From Burkholderiaceae bacterium (GTDB lineage: Bacteria; Pseudomonadota; Gammaproteobacteria; Burkholderiales; Burkholderiaceae_E), in the NCBI GenBank assembly GCA_021463505.1, contig JAJTYR010000001.1, positions 112,653 to 176,652 on the forward strand: DNA of 64,000 nucleotides. Reading direction: 5' to 3'. Both the position numbers and the translations under genes were made by a program. Shown one piece after another: positions 37,920-46,114 of the stretch; the first letter of the stretch is position 1; every line of letters begins with the position of its first letter. Under the pieces are notes generated by a model that saw only the letters and a list, made by a program, of their open reading frames with translations, had not been told where the DNA came from and searched no databases.

Positions 37920-39263
37920 GTGAAACACGCCAGCCCGGAAGCGTTCCTCGCGTCGATCGCGCAACGCGATCCGCACCAGCCCGAATTCCTGCAGGCGGTC
38001 AAGGAAGTCGTCGGCAGCATCTGGCCGTTCCTGCACGAGTTCCCGCACTATGCCGACGATGCGCTGCTGGAACGCCTGGTCGAGCCCGATCGCGTTCTGC
38101 AGTTCCGCGTCTGCTGGGTCGACGACGACGGCACTACGCGCGTGAACCGCGCGTTTCGCATCCAGCACAGCATGGCGATCGGCCCGTACAAGGGCGGCAT
38201 GCGCTTCCACCCGTCGGTGAACCTCTCGATCCTGAAGTTCCTCGCGTTCGAACAGACGTTCAAGAACGCACTCACTTCGCTGCCAATGGGCGGCGGAAAG
38301 GGCGGCTCCGATTTCGACCCCAAGGGCAAGAGCGACGGCGAAGTGATGCGCTTTTGCCAGTCGCTGATGCTGGAGCTGCACCGCCACCTCGGGGCCGACA
38401 CCGATGTTCCCGCCGGCGACATCGGTGTGGGCGCGCGCGAGGTCGGGTTCATGGCCGGCATGATGAAGCGGCTGGCGAACAATTCGTCCTGCGTGTTCAC
38501 CGGCAAGGGTCTGAGCTACGGCGGCAGCCTGATGCGCCCCGAGGCCACCGGCTACGGCACCGTCTATTTCGCGCAGGAGATGCTGCGGCGCTCCGGCCGC
38601 TCGTTCGAAGGGATGACCGTCTCGGTCTCGGGGTCGGGCAACGTTGCCCAGTACGCGATCGAAAAGGCCATGGATCTCGGCGCGAAAGTGATCACCGCGT
38701 CCGATTCCGGCGGCACCGTGCACCTGCCCGAAGGCTTCGACGCGGACCGGTTCGCCGCGCTGATGACGCTGAAGAACGAGCGTCGCGGGCGCCTGGAGGA
38801 GTTCGCAGCGCATTTCGGGCTGCGCTTCGAGGCTGGCCGCAAGCCGTGGCACATTCCGGCCCACATCGCGCTGCCGTGCGCCACCCAGAACGAACTCGAC
38901 GAGCACGATGCGAAGATGCTGGTGGCCAACGGCGTGGTCTGCGTTGCCGAGGGCGCGAACATGCCTTGCACGGTCGACGCCGTCGACGTGTTGCAGCACG
39001 CGCGCGTGCTCTATGCACCAGGCAAGGCGAGCAACGCCGGCGGCGTGGCCACCTCGGGGCTCGAAATGGCCCAGAACGCGCAGCGCCTCGGCTGGACGCA
39101 CGCCGAGGTGGACGAGCGGTTGCACGCGATCATGAAGGCGATCCACGAGAGCTGTGTGCGCCACGGGCGGCGCGAGGACGGCAGCATCAACTATGTCGAC
39201 GGCGCCAACGTCTCGGGATTCGTCAAGGTGGCCGATGCGATGATCGCGCAAGGCGTGATCTGA
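37920..39263 (+). CDS. gdhA: glutamate dehydrogenase, NADP-type
   Basis: A 447-residue enzyme, the same length as E. coli GdhA, that aminates 2-oxoglutarate. GGMRFHPSVNLSILKFLAFE includes the substrate lysine region, PMGGGKGGSDFDPKGKSD the active-site lysine and SGSGNVAQYAIEKA the nucleotide site. GTG 37920 is chosen because AGGAG lies five bases upstream; the listed ATG adds fifteen residues without support. Confidence 0.95.
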   Translation: MKHASPEAFLASIAQRDPHQPEFLQAVKEVVGSIWPFLHEFPHYADDALLERLVEPDRVLQFRVCWVDDDGTTRVNRAFRIQHSMAIGPYKGGMRFHPSVNLSILKFLAFEQTFKNALTSLPMGGGKGGSDFDPKGKSDGEVMRFCQSLMLELHRHLGADTDVPAGDIGVGAREVGFMAGMMKRLANNSSCVFTGKGLSYGGSLMRPEATGYGTVYFAQEMLRRSGRSFEGMTVSVSGSGNVAQYAIEKAMDLGAKVITASDSGGTVHLPEGFDADRFAALMTLKNERRGRLEEFAAHFGLRFEAGRKPWHIPAHIALPCATQNELDEHDAKMLVANGVVCVAEGANMPCTVDAVDVLQHARVLYAPGKASNAGGVATSGLEMAQNAQRLGWTHAEVDERLHAIMKAIHESCVRHGRREDGSINYVDGANVSGFVKVADAMIAQGVI

Positions 39264-39309
39264 GTTACGCTAGGCGTCTTCGGGAGCAATCTTCCGGAAA
39301 GCGACGCCC

Positions 39310-40173
39310 ATGCCGCCTCCCAACGCACCTCCGCCTTCCACCGCGGGTCCGCCGTGGTGGCTCGTGGTGCTGGCGATCGCTGGAATCGCCGGCGGAATCT
39401 ATCTCTGGCAGCGCGACACGCCGAAGCCGGTGCCGCCGCCCACGACCGCCAGTGCACCAGCGGGTCCTTCGGCCGACGCCGCGCCGGCGCCCGCGCCGGT
39501 GCAGCCCGAAGCGGGCGCACCGCCCCTTGCCGCGCTGGTGACCGACGCACCCAGGAACCCGCTGCCGGGCGCGCTGCCCGACGCCGCCACGATGCCGTCG
39601 CCTGAGCACAGCGACGCGCCGATCCTCGAGGCGCTGCTCAGGCTCGCCCGCCGCGACGCACTGGGGCAGGTGCTGAACATGCAGGACCTCGCGCGCCGCT
39701 TCGTCGTCACGGTCGATCACCTGCCGCGCGAGCTGATTCCGGCGCAATTGAGCGCCGTCAAGCGTGTGCCCGGCCCGCTCGCGGTGGCGTCGGCCGAAGG
39801 CTCGATCACGCTGCAGCCGGCCAACTATGCGCGCTACGACACCTTCGTGCGGCTGGCCGGGTCGCTCGATCCGAAGACGATGGTCTCGATCTACCTGCGC
39901 TTCTATCCGTTGCTGCAGCAGGAATATCGCGCGATGGGCTTCCCGCATGGGCACTTCCACGATCGCCTCGTCGAGGCGATCGACGACATGCTCACCGCGC
40001 CCGAGGTCAGCGGTCCGATCCGGCTGGTGCAGCCGAAGGTCAATTACCGGTTCGCCGACCCGCTGCTGGAAAAGCTGTCGGCGGGTCGCAAGATCATGAT
40101 CCGCATCGGCCCCGAGCACGCGGCCCGGATGAAGACGGTGTTGCGCGCGTTGCGCGCCGAACTGGTGCGCTGA
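39310..40173 (+). CDS. DUF3014 domain protein
   Basis: A 287-residue protein with one N-terminal membrane helix (WWLVVLAIAGIAGGIYLW), a Pro/Ala-rich linker to about residue 95 and a DUF3014 domain (LNMQDLARRFVVTVDHLPRE, YLRFYPLLQQEYRAMGFP). It is probably periplasmic; function unknown. A shortened, frameshifted copy of its domain lies at 45724-45958. Confidence 0.88.
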   Translation: MPPPNAPPPSTAGPPWWLVVLAIAGIAGGIYLWQRDTPKPVPPPTTASAPAGPSADAAPAPAPVQPEAGAPPLAALVTDAPRNPLPGALPDAATMPSPEHSDAPILEALLRLARRDALGQVLNMQDLARRFVVTVDHLPRELIPAQLSAVKRVPGPLAVASAEGSITLQPANYARYDTFVRLAGSLDPKTMVSIYLRFYPLLQQEYRAMGFPHGHFHDRLVEAIDDMLTAPEVSGPIRLVQPKVNYRFADPLLEKLSAGRKIMIRIGPEHAARMKTVLRALRAELVR

Positions 40174-40185
40174 TCCGCTGGCGGC

Positions 40186-40827
40186 TCAGCGTGGCCGGCC
40201 GAAGTCCAGCGTCCACCAGGTGCGGTAGGTGTTCGACGAGGTGCCGGGTTTCAGCGCGAGTGCCACGTCCACGAAGTCGGCATGCATGATGTTCATGCAG
40301 TGTCCGGGGCTTGCGAGCCAGGCCGCGATCACGCGCGCCACGTCGGGCTGTCCGGCGGCGATGTTCTCGCCCACCGATTTCCACGGATAGCCTGCGGCCG
40401 TTGCGCGCGTACCGACGCTCGATCCGCCGGCGCCGGTGTGGCTGAACGTGTTGTTCGCCTGCATCCACTCCGAATGACCGATCGCGGCCTGCTCGAGCGC
40501 CGCGTTCCAGCGCAGCGGCGCAACGGCCGGCATCGGCGTCGTGCCGCAGGTGCGCGCGACGGCGCGGGCAGCGTTGAGCCGATCGAGTGCCCCGGCCAGG
40601 TCGTTGCCTGGCAACGCGCCGACGGGCACCGACGCGCTGCCTGCGACCGCCGCGGTGTCGGCATCCGCCGCCGTGCCGGCCGCGCCGTCATTGTCTGCTG
40701 CGCCACAGGCCGCCAGCGCCAGAGCCAGCAGCGCCGCGCCCGCGGCGCGCACGCGGCGCCACGGCGCGGCAGGGGCCCCGGGCTGGCAGGCGCTCCCGGT
40801 TGCGCGAGGACGGCAGGTCGTCTGCAT
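40186..40827 (-). CDS. CAP (SCP/PR1) domain lipoprotein
   Basis: A 213-residue protein from ATG 40827; a GTG near 40757 would give a shorter, more typical signal. The hydrophobic stretch ends LALAAC, a lipobox. The CAP domain has HSEWMQANNTFSH, GYPWKSVGENIAAG and WLASPGHCMNIM, the normal signatures. Bacterial CAP proteins are secreted and poorly understood. It converges with the DUF3014 gene 12 bases away. Confidence 0.88.
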   Translation of the reverse strand: MQTTCRPRATGSACQPGAPAAPWRRVRAAGAALLALALAACGAADNDGAAGTAADADTAAVAGSASVPVGALPGNDLAGALDRLNAARAVARTCGTTPMPAVAPLRWNAALEQAAIGHSEWMQANNTFSHTGAGGSSVGTRATAAGYPWKSVGENIAAGQPDVARVIAAWLASPGHCMNIMHADFVDVALALKPGTSSNTYRTWWTLDFGRPR

Positions 40828-40990
40828 CCGGCAATGGTCGGGTCTTCCACCACGTCGCGCAGCCGCGCGGCCGACGAGCGGTCGATCACCGGCGAAGACT
40901 GGCTGCAGGACCGAAAAACCCTGCTGGCAGCCCTGTGCATTGGCGAGGACTACCCTCGAAGCCATGTCTGCTCACGAAGCGGAGGCTGTC

Positions 40991-41596
40991 ATGGCAGAAA
41001 TCCTCGGACCCCGGAAGCTTGGCCCATTGACGCCGTTGGTCGGAGAATGGGAGGGCGACGTGGGTGTCGACCTCTCGTATCACAACCGGGACGACGAGAC
41101 CTCGGAGACCGGCTACTTCGAGAAGGCCTGGTTCCGGCCGATTCCGGTCGTCGAGAACGGCCGGCAGACGATGGAGGGGCTGAACTACGGAATGACCGCC
41201 TGGCGCCATGGCGAGGAAGCCATGGATCCGTTCCACGACGAGGTGGGCTATCTTCTGTGGGACAAGGCGAACGGACAGATCATGCGCTGCTTTGCCGTGC
41301 CGCGTGGCCTGGCGATCCTGGCCGGAGGCAATGCCCGGCCGCGTGACAGGACGCTGCATTTCACGGCCGAGCCCGGGTCGCGATCGTACGGCCTGTCGCA
41401 GAACCGCTATCTGCTGGAACGGGCCTCGGCGACCGCCTTCGAGAGCACCTTCACCATCCATGACGACGGCACCTTCAGCTACGCCTCGGACCTCGTCCTG
41501 AAGCTCGCCGCAACGGGCAGGGAGATGCACCATACCGACCGCAACACCTTGCATCGCGTCAGGCGGATTCATCCGGGTGCCGAAGTCGCAGGGTGA
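40991..41596 (+). CDS. nitrobindin-like heme-binding beta-barrel protein
   Basis: A 201-residue protein from ATG 40991, preceded by GCGGAGG five bases away; ATG 40964 is the alternative. LTPLVGEWEGDVGV near the N terminus matches the opening strand of FABP/nitrobindin-like barrels, and the end has HHTDRNTLHRV. Relatives bind haem or other small ligands. Haem binding is inferred by family resemblance only. It is divergent from the CAP gene. Confidence 0.6.
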   Translation: MAEILGPRKLGPLTPLVGEWEGDVGVDLSYHNRDDETSETGYFEKAWFRPIPVVENGRQTMEGLNYGMTAWRHGEEAMDPFHDEVGYLLWDKANGQIMRCFAVPRGLAILAGGNARPRDRTLHFTAEPGSRSYGLSQNRYLLERASATAFESTFTIHDDGTFSYASDLVLKLAATGREMHHTDRNTLHRVRRIHPGAEVAG

Positions 41597-41638
41597 CATC
41601 CGGGCGCCGGTCGCGTCGGCGCGTCGGCGCGTGAATCC

Positions 41639-43042
41639 TTGAAGCTGGCGCTCGGGGTTCGCCAGGTCCAGGCCGCGCGTCCGGTGCATCGTGTGCCGGC
41701 GTTCACGACGGTGTCGATGGCGTTGCTGATGATGTCGGTCGACTCGACGATCGTCGCGACCGCGCTCGGCTCCCTGCAGCACGGGCTCGGCACGACGATC
41801 AACTGGGCCGCGTGGACCATCACCGCCTATGCGCTGGGCTTCGTGCTGATGCTGCCGATCAGCGGCAAGCTCAGCGAGCGCTACGGCCGCCGCAGGGTGT
41901 TCCTGGGTTCGGTCGTCGCGTTCACGGCCGCGTCGCTGTGCTGCGGGCTGGCCGAAGACATCTACGTGCTGATCGCGCTGCGCGCGGTGCAGGCGGCCGG
42001 CGGCGCGGGCTTCACGCCGTCGGCCACCGGGATCATCGTCGATCACTTCGGCGACGCGCGCGATCGTGCGGTGAGTCTGTTCGGCAGCATTTTCCCGATC
42101 GGCGCGATGATCGGACCGGTTTTCGGCGGCCTGTTCGTGACGTACTGGAGCTGGCGCGGCGTGTTCTTCGTCAACGTGCCGATCGGGCTGGCGATCATCG
42201 CGATGGCGTCGCGCTACATTCCGCCCGACCCTCCGCGGGCGAATGCAACCCGTGGCGGGATGGACGCGCCGGGAATGGCATTGCTCGGTGCTGCGCTGCT
42301 CGGCGGCATGCTCGCCGCCAGCTACCTGGGCGAAGGCCATGCGACACTGTGGTCGCCGGCGTTCGTGCTGCCCGCACTCGTCACGGTGCTGGCCCTGCGG
42401 ATGTTCTTCGGCCACATCGCGCGTCGCGCGGATCCGTTCGTCGCGCCGCGCCTGATCCGCGGGCCGGGCTTCGGTGCCGTCAACCTGGTCAACCTGTCTT
42501 ACGGTGGCATCACCCACGGCGTGGTGACGCTGCTGCCGCTCTACGCGGCCAACCGCTACGGCATCGACGCGCTCGGCGCCGGCACGCTGCTGATCGCGCA
42601 AGGGCTCGCCGCGATCGCACTCTCCGTCATTGCCGCTCTGGCGCTGCGCCGCACCGGGCACCGGCTGCCGCTGTACGCCGGCGCAAGCGTCATCGCGGTC
42701 GGGTTACTCCTGCTCGCCGTCGAACCGCCGGACGGCGTGACGCCGTACACCTGGCTCGCCGGGGCTGCATTCCTGGTCGGGGCCGGGCGCGGGGCCATCA
42801 ACCCGGCCAGCCGCAACGCCGGGTTGCAACTGGCGCCCGAGCACTCCTCGACGCTCGCCGCGCTGCGCACCGCGTCCCTGCAGATCGGGGCGATCACTAC
42901 GGTGTCGGTCGTCACGGCGATCCTCGCCCGTTCCCCCGACCCCGGCGGCGTCCAGGGCTGGGTCTACGCCGTCATCGCCGTGCTGCTCGTTGCTGCCCTG
43001 CCGCTGATCACCCGCGTGCCGGAGCACCGTGGCTCGTGGTGA
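41639..43042 (+). CDS. MFS transporter, DHA2 (EmrB/QacA) family
   Basis: A 467-residue membrane protein from TTG 41639; the start is uncertain. The first helix has the motif MSVDSTIVATALGSL (motif D1 of 14-helix drug exporters), then WTITAYALGFVLMLPISGKL and the motif A-like GKLSERYGRRRVF. Number of helices looks like 12-14. Drug or metabolite export by proton exchange is expected. Downstream lies a decayed TctC fragment, so the gene borders the decayed region. Confidence 0.87.
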   Translation: MKLALGVRQVQAARPVHRVPAFTTVSMALLMMSVDSTIVATALGSLQHGLGTTINWAAWTITAYALGFVLMLPISGKLSERYGRRRVFLGSVVAFTAASLCCGLAEDIYVLIALRAVQAAGGAGFTPSATGIIVDHFGDARDRAVSLFGSIFPIGAMIGPVFGGLFVTYWSWRGVFFVNVPIGLAIIAMASRYIPPDPPRANATRGGMDAPGMALLGAALLGGMLAASYLGEGHATLWSPAFVLPALVTVLALRMFFGHIARRADPFVAPRLIRGPGFGAVNLVNLSYGGITHGVVTLLPLYAANRYGIDALGAGTLLIAQGLAAIALSVIAALALRRTGHRLPLYAGASVIAVGLLLLAVEPPDGVTPYTWLAGAAFLVGAGRGAINPASRNAGLQLAPEHSSTLAALRTASLQIGAITTVSVVTAILARSPDPGGVQGWVYAVIAVLLVAALPLITRVPEHRGSW

Positions 43043-43059
43043 CCCGATCGTTGCGGCCT

Positions 43060-43388
43060 GCGCGCGGGTTGCGGGCGGCGGAGCTGGCGCCGTCGCGCCT
43101 GCCGCAGTTGCCGGACGTACCGACGGCTACCGAGGCTGGTTTCCCGGGTATCGACGGCAGCGTCTGGCACGGTTCGTCGTACCCGCCGGCACCCCGCGAG
43201 AGATCGTCCTGAAGCTCGACGATGCCGCACAAGAGGCGCTGGCCGACAAGGAGGTGTTCGCCGGCCTGGTCAACAAGAACGCACTCGTCATCGAAGGCGG
43301 GCTGCCTGAACGGCTCGCGGCGGTGATCCACGACGACCTGGCCAAGTGGTCACGGATGGTGAAGATGACGGGCTTCAAGCCGGATTGA
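43060..43388 (+). pseudogene. C-terminal remnant of a TctC/Bug-family solute-binding protein
   Basis: One frame encodes LPDVPTATEAGFPGIDGSVWHG, a clear motif of tripartite tricarboxylate transporter receptors. The next part of the same family, FVVPAGTPREIVLKLDDAAQ, continues in another frame up to GFKPD and the stop. The break is at about 43170 and a single-base indel would restore it. About two thirds of the gene (the N-terminal part) is missing, so it is a remnant. The start is approximate. Confidence 0.8.
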
Positions 43389-43575
43389 AGCGGATTAGGG
43401 CCTGTCGCGCTGCACGCAGTGGCCGCTGCCGCCCATGAGCTGCAACGTGGTGGCACCGGTGAGCTGCAGCCAGTCCTGCTGGCTGCGCCGGTGCATTGCG
43501 GCGAAGGCGCCGCGTCGGGGGAGCGAGTAGGCGGGGTCACGGTGCGCGGCGCGCCCGAAACGGCGCGAGCTCACG

Positions 43576-43869
43576 ATGGTGCGTGCGTGGACGCCGCTCG
43601 GGTGTCCGCCTGCGTGGAGGTGGACACTTCCCCATGCGCCTGGCGAAACCCGGTCGGGAGAGCGCTTCCGGAGGTTGCTGCGGGCACCCGGCCGTGCACG
43701 CCACTGGCAACGCCTGCTGGACGAGCAACGGGCAGCATCGGTGGCAGGGATCGCCGAAGCCGAAGGCATGGACGTGGCGCAAGCACGCCGCGTAATACGG
43801 CGGACCCTGTTGGCCCCGGCGGTCATCGAACCGTTGGTGGGGCGCCCGGCATTGTGCTGGAGCGGGTGA
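43576..43869 (+). pseudogene. fragment of a resolvase-associated HTH protein
   Basis: Residues from about 43690 read RHWQRLLDEQRAASVAGIAEAEG, then RRVIRRTLLAPAVIEPLV. This follows the C-terminal pattern of small HTH proteins encoded with site-specific recombinases, often written as RWRKLLDEG...IAEAE...YVSRVLRLTLLAPDIVEAIL. The upstream half has no similarity that I see, and the motif is degraded, so a remnant is more likely than a working gene. The rest of 43389-43916 holds no convincing gene. Confidence 0.4.
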
Positions 43870-43916
43870 TGTGCCGCCTCTGGCTCAGCCATCGGGGCGC
43901 ACAGACACACGCACCA

Positions 43917-44378
43917 TCAGACGCTATCGGAGGCTGGGCGTTTCGGCACCAGTCGGCCAGCCAGACGCAGCCCGTCACGCATGTTCAGCGCCAGCAGCGT
44001 GACGTTGACGGCACCGGCCACCAACTCGAGCGCCTGCAGTGTGTAGAACGCGCGATCGAATTGCCCGGCGTTCGCCCAGGACGCAAGCCCCCAGGCACTG
44101 GGCAGCAGCACCAGCAGTCCGTTGGCGGCGACGACCTTCATCCGGCGCCCTTTGACATCGACAAGCCGCCCACGACGTGCACTCGCCAGCGAAAACCCGC
44201 TGCCGCCCGTGGCGGCCATTGCCGGAATCAACACCCACATGCCGGTCAGTATCGCGTTCTTGACAAAGGTCACACTGCCCTGATCCAGGAATAGCTCGGA
44301 TACGACCGTGGCCACCCAAAAAGTGACGATGCACACAAGCGCCACAGATCCGAAAAATCCGTGCAGCTTCGATTTCAT
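43917..44378 (-). CDS. four-helix membrane protein in a marR operon
   Basis: A 153-residue protein from ATG 44378 with four predicted membrane helices (GSVALVCIVTFWVATVVSELF, NAILTGMWVLIPAMAATGGSG, further ones at about 90 and 120). No enzyme motif is seen. Its ATG overlaps the marR stop as ATGA, so it is translated together with the regulator and is probably the function that the regulator controls. Confidence 0.75.
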   Translation of the reverse strand: MKSKLHGFFGSVALVCIVTFWVATVVSELFLDQGSVTFVKNAILTGMWVLIPAMAATGGSGFSLASARRGRLVDVKGRRMKVVAANGLLVLLPSAWGLASWANAGQFDRAFYTLQALELVAGAVNVTLLALNMRDGLRLAGRLVPKRPASDSV

Positions 44379-44869
44379 GACTTGATCTCCGGGGAAGGAA
44401 CAACGGTCTGCAACTGGAGCTGGATGGATTCGAGCGTTTGCGTCGCAGCGAGCGCCTGGGCGGCCGGGGTCGCCTTGGCCAGCTCGGCTGCTGTGGCAAC
44501 CCACATCGCATCGGCCTGGCGGTACAAGGCCAGGCCCTGCGGCGTCAATGCGTAGAACGGGGAGCGGCGGTGCGCGGGGTTCGACCGTGTCTCGACCAAG
44601 CCCTGCTCGAGCAACAGGTTCAGCTGCTTCTGCGCGCCTTGCCGTGTCACGCCCATGGCCTCGCCGATCAGGGGCGCTGTCAGCGGCATCTGCGCCAGCG
44701 CAATGGCTCCAAGCATTTGCCAACGGGCACTGGTCAGACCCAGTGGCTCGACCAGGCGGTCGCCCCAGTGCAACAGCAGCCCGTTGAGGCGAAACACGGT
44801 CAGCGCGAGTTCGGTGATGGCTGCAGTCCCGGGGGTTGCTGCGGGTGCGGTGACGGCTCTTTTCTTCAT
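44375..44869 (-). CDS. MarR family transcriptional regulator
   Basis: A 164-residue regulator from ATG 44869. The winged-helix core includes LTSARWQMLGAIAL, PLTAPLIGEAMGVTRQGAQKQL and the wing region LVETRSNPAHRRSPFYALTP. It should repress its own operon and release DNA on binding a small ligand. An almost perfect palindrome lies directly upstream. Local base composition looks less GC-rich than the flanks, and the operon sits between mobile-element remnants, which suggests transfer. Confidence 0.92.
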   Translation of the reverse strand: MKKRAVTAPAATPGTAAITELALTVFRLNGLLLHWGDRLVEPLGLTSARWQMLGAIALAQMPLTAPLIGEAMGVTRQGAQKQLNLLLEQGLVETRSNPAHRRSPFYALTPQGLALYRQADAMWVATAAELAKATPAAQALAATQTLESIQLQLQTVVPSPEIKS

Positions 44870-44871
44870 GG

Positions 44872-44905
44872 CAACCAGTTTCCAATAATGGAAACCGGTT
44901 GTCAA
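44872..44905 (-). promoter_or_regulatory. MarR operator palindrome overlapping a -35 box
   Basis: CAACCAGTTTCCA and TGGAAACCGGTTG are arms of 13 bases with one mismatch, separated by ATAA (44872-44901). The palindrome ends two bases from the marR ATG. On the minus strand TTGACA (44905-44900) overlaps its outer edge, so a bound protein would block the promoter. No good -10 is seen within the arms. Confidence 0.75.
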
Positions 44906-44949
44906 GTGATCCGTTCCGAGGACTGAATCGAAATCACGTCGGCAGAGGC

Positions 44950-45300
44950 GCGAATTGCGACGACCAGCAGCTGGCTGTTCCCGGCGACGATGGGTACGCC
45001 TGACGAGCCCCGGCGGCTGTCGCGGCGGAGCTACGCTGCAGCCTTGTGTTTCGGGGGCCGGAAGTCGCCCTTCGGCGGTGTACTCGGCGAGCATGCGAGG
45101 CCCGTGCAGAATCGCCAGCGTCGCGTCGGCTCTGCGCAGCACCACGACCTTGGCTTTCACGTAGTGACAGCGGTGGCGATCGGCCGGAATCTGCAGCTTC
45201 ATCGCCGCGAAGCTCACGCAGTTGTCCTTGCCCACCGTGCGCTCGAAACGCGCGCACAGGATGTCTCGCAGCGGTGGGCCGACCCAGGCCACGAAGGCGC
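44950..45300 (-). mobile_element. C-terminal remnant of an ISNCY-type transposase
   Basis: The minus-strand frame reads FVAWVGPPLRDILCARFERT, VGKDNCVSF, LQIPADRHRCHYVKAKV and LAILHGPRMLAEYTAEGRL. This is the C-terminal pattern of ISNCY transposases (LRDILC...ER.VG.DN...LQIP...HYVKA.V...LA.FHGPR.LA.Y). The N-terminal catalytic part is missing. It is joined at about 45300 to a piece of a different IS. Left limit approximate. Confidence 0.7.
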
Positions 45301-45707
45301 TGCCGTTCGCGCTTCACCGCCGTGCAGCTTCGGCACTGAACGCGGCGAACTTCGAGTTCGAGGTCGATGCGGGTGTCGCCACAGGACAGGTCCCGTGCGC
45401 GTCGGGTTCGCCGGTCGTACCAGCCCATCTGCGCCCGGCCGCAGCAGCCACAGAGCGTTTTTCCGAGCGCCGCACAAGGGTGATGACACGCGTCCTTGGA
45501 TCACTGAAGACACCGCGCACCGTGGAGAGCGGACGAAAACCCGGGAAGCGATACGCATCCCGGAGCGGCCGCTGTCGCTCGAGGGCAGTAGCCATGCCAA
45601 CATGTGCGCAGTTTCCAGCCCTCTCGAAAACCCCGAAGGTTCTCTGTCCACAAGGCTTCGCAGGCGATTCATGCCTTCATTTCACCCACACGACTTCCTG
45701 AAGACCG
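45300..45707 (-). mobile_element. N-terminal remnant of an ISL3-type transposase with one IS end
   Basis: From ATG 45595 the frame runs RFPGFRPLSTVRGVF to ITLVRRSEKRS, then shifts near 45445 to CGCCGRAQMGWYDRR, RARDLSCGDTRIDLELEVRR and VQCRSCTAVKRE, where it stops matching. That is the zinc-binding N terminus of ISL3 transposases. GGTCTTCAGGAAGTCGTGTG at 45707 resembles an ISL3 terminal repeat. The rest of the transposase and the other end are lost. Confidence 0.7.
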
Positions 45708-45723
45708 AGGAATCCATGCGCAT

Positions 45724-45958
45724 GCACTGGCGCAGGTGCTGAACATGCAGGACTTCGCGCGCCGCTTCGTGGTCACGGTCGACCGCCGGCCGCGCGAGTG
45801 GATTCAGGCTGGTGCAGCCGAAGGTTCATTACCGGTTCGCCGATCCGCTGCTCGAGAAACGGTCGGCGGGGCGCAAGATCATGATCCGCATCGGCCCCGA
45901 GCACGCAGCGCAAATGAAGAAGGCCTTGCGCGCGCTGCGCGCCGAACTGGTGCGCTAG
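45724..45958 (+). pseudogene. internally deleted duplicate of the DUF3014 gene
   Basis: The sequence follows the intact gene at 39310-40173 nearly base for base in two blocks: parent 39658-39738 (GTGCTGAACATGCAGGAC...) and parent 40022 to its stop. About 282 parental bases between GATTC and GGCTGGTGCAG are absent. An extra base at the join shifts the frame. The 5' 350 bases of the parent are missing too; similarity begins 17 bases beyond the ISL3 end. It cannot make the parental protein. Confidence 0.88.
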
Positions 45959-46114
45959 CGCGTCGCTCGCGTTCGCGGCAGCGACCCGAGGCTTGCGCCG
46001 ACTCGGTTGCAAGCCGGTTGCCTCGATCCGGACCAACGGCAACCGGCGGCATCGACGCCCGTGCGCGCAACGGGACGAGCCGCACTTCCGCAATCTGCGC
46101 GACAGGAGATCCCC

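Noticed and set aside
43395-43910. 171-residue minus-strand ORF
   Set aside because: Its composition is Arg/Ser/Ala-rich, no motif is recognised, and the opposite strand shows the resolvase-type fragment.
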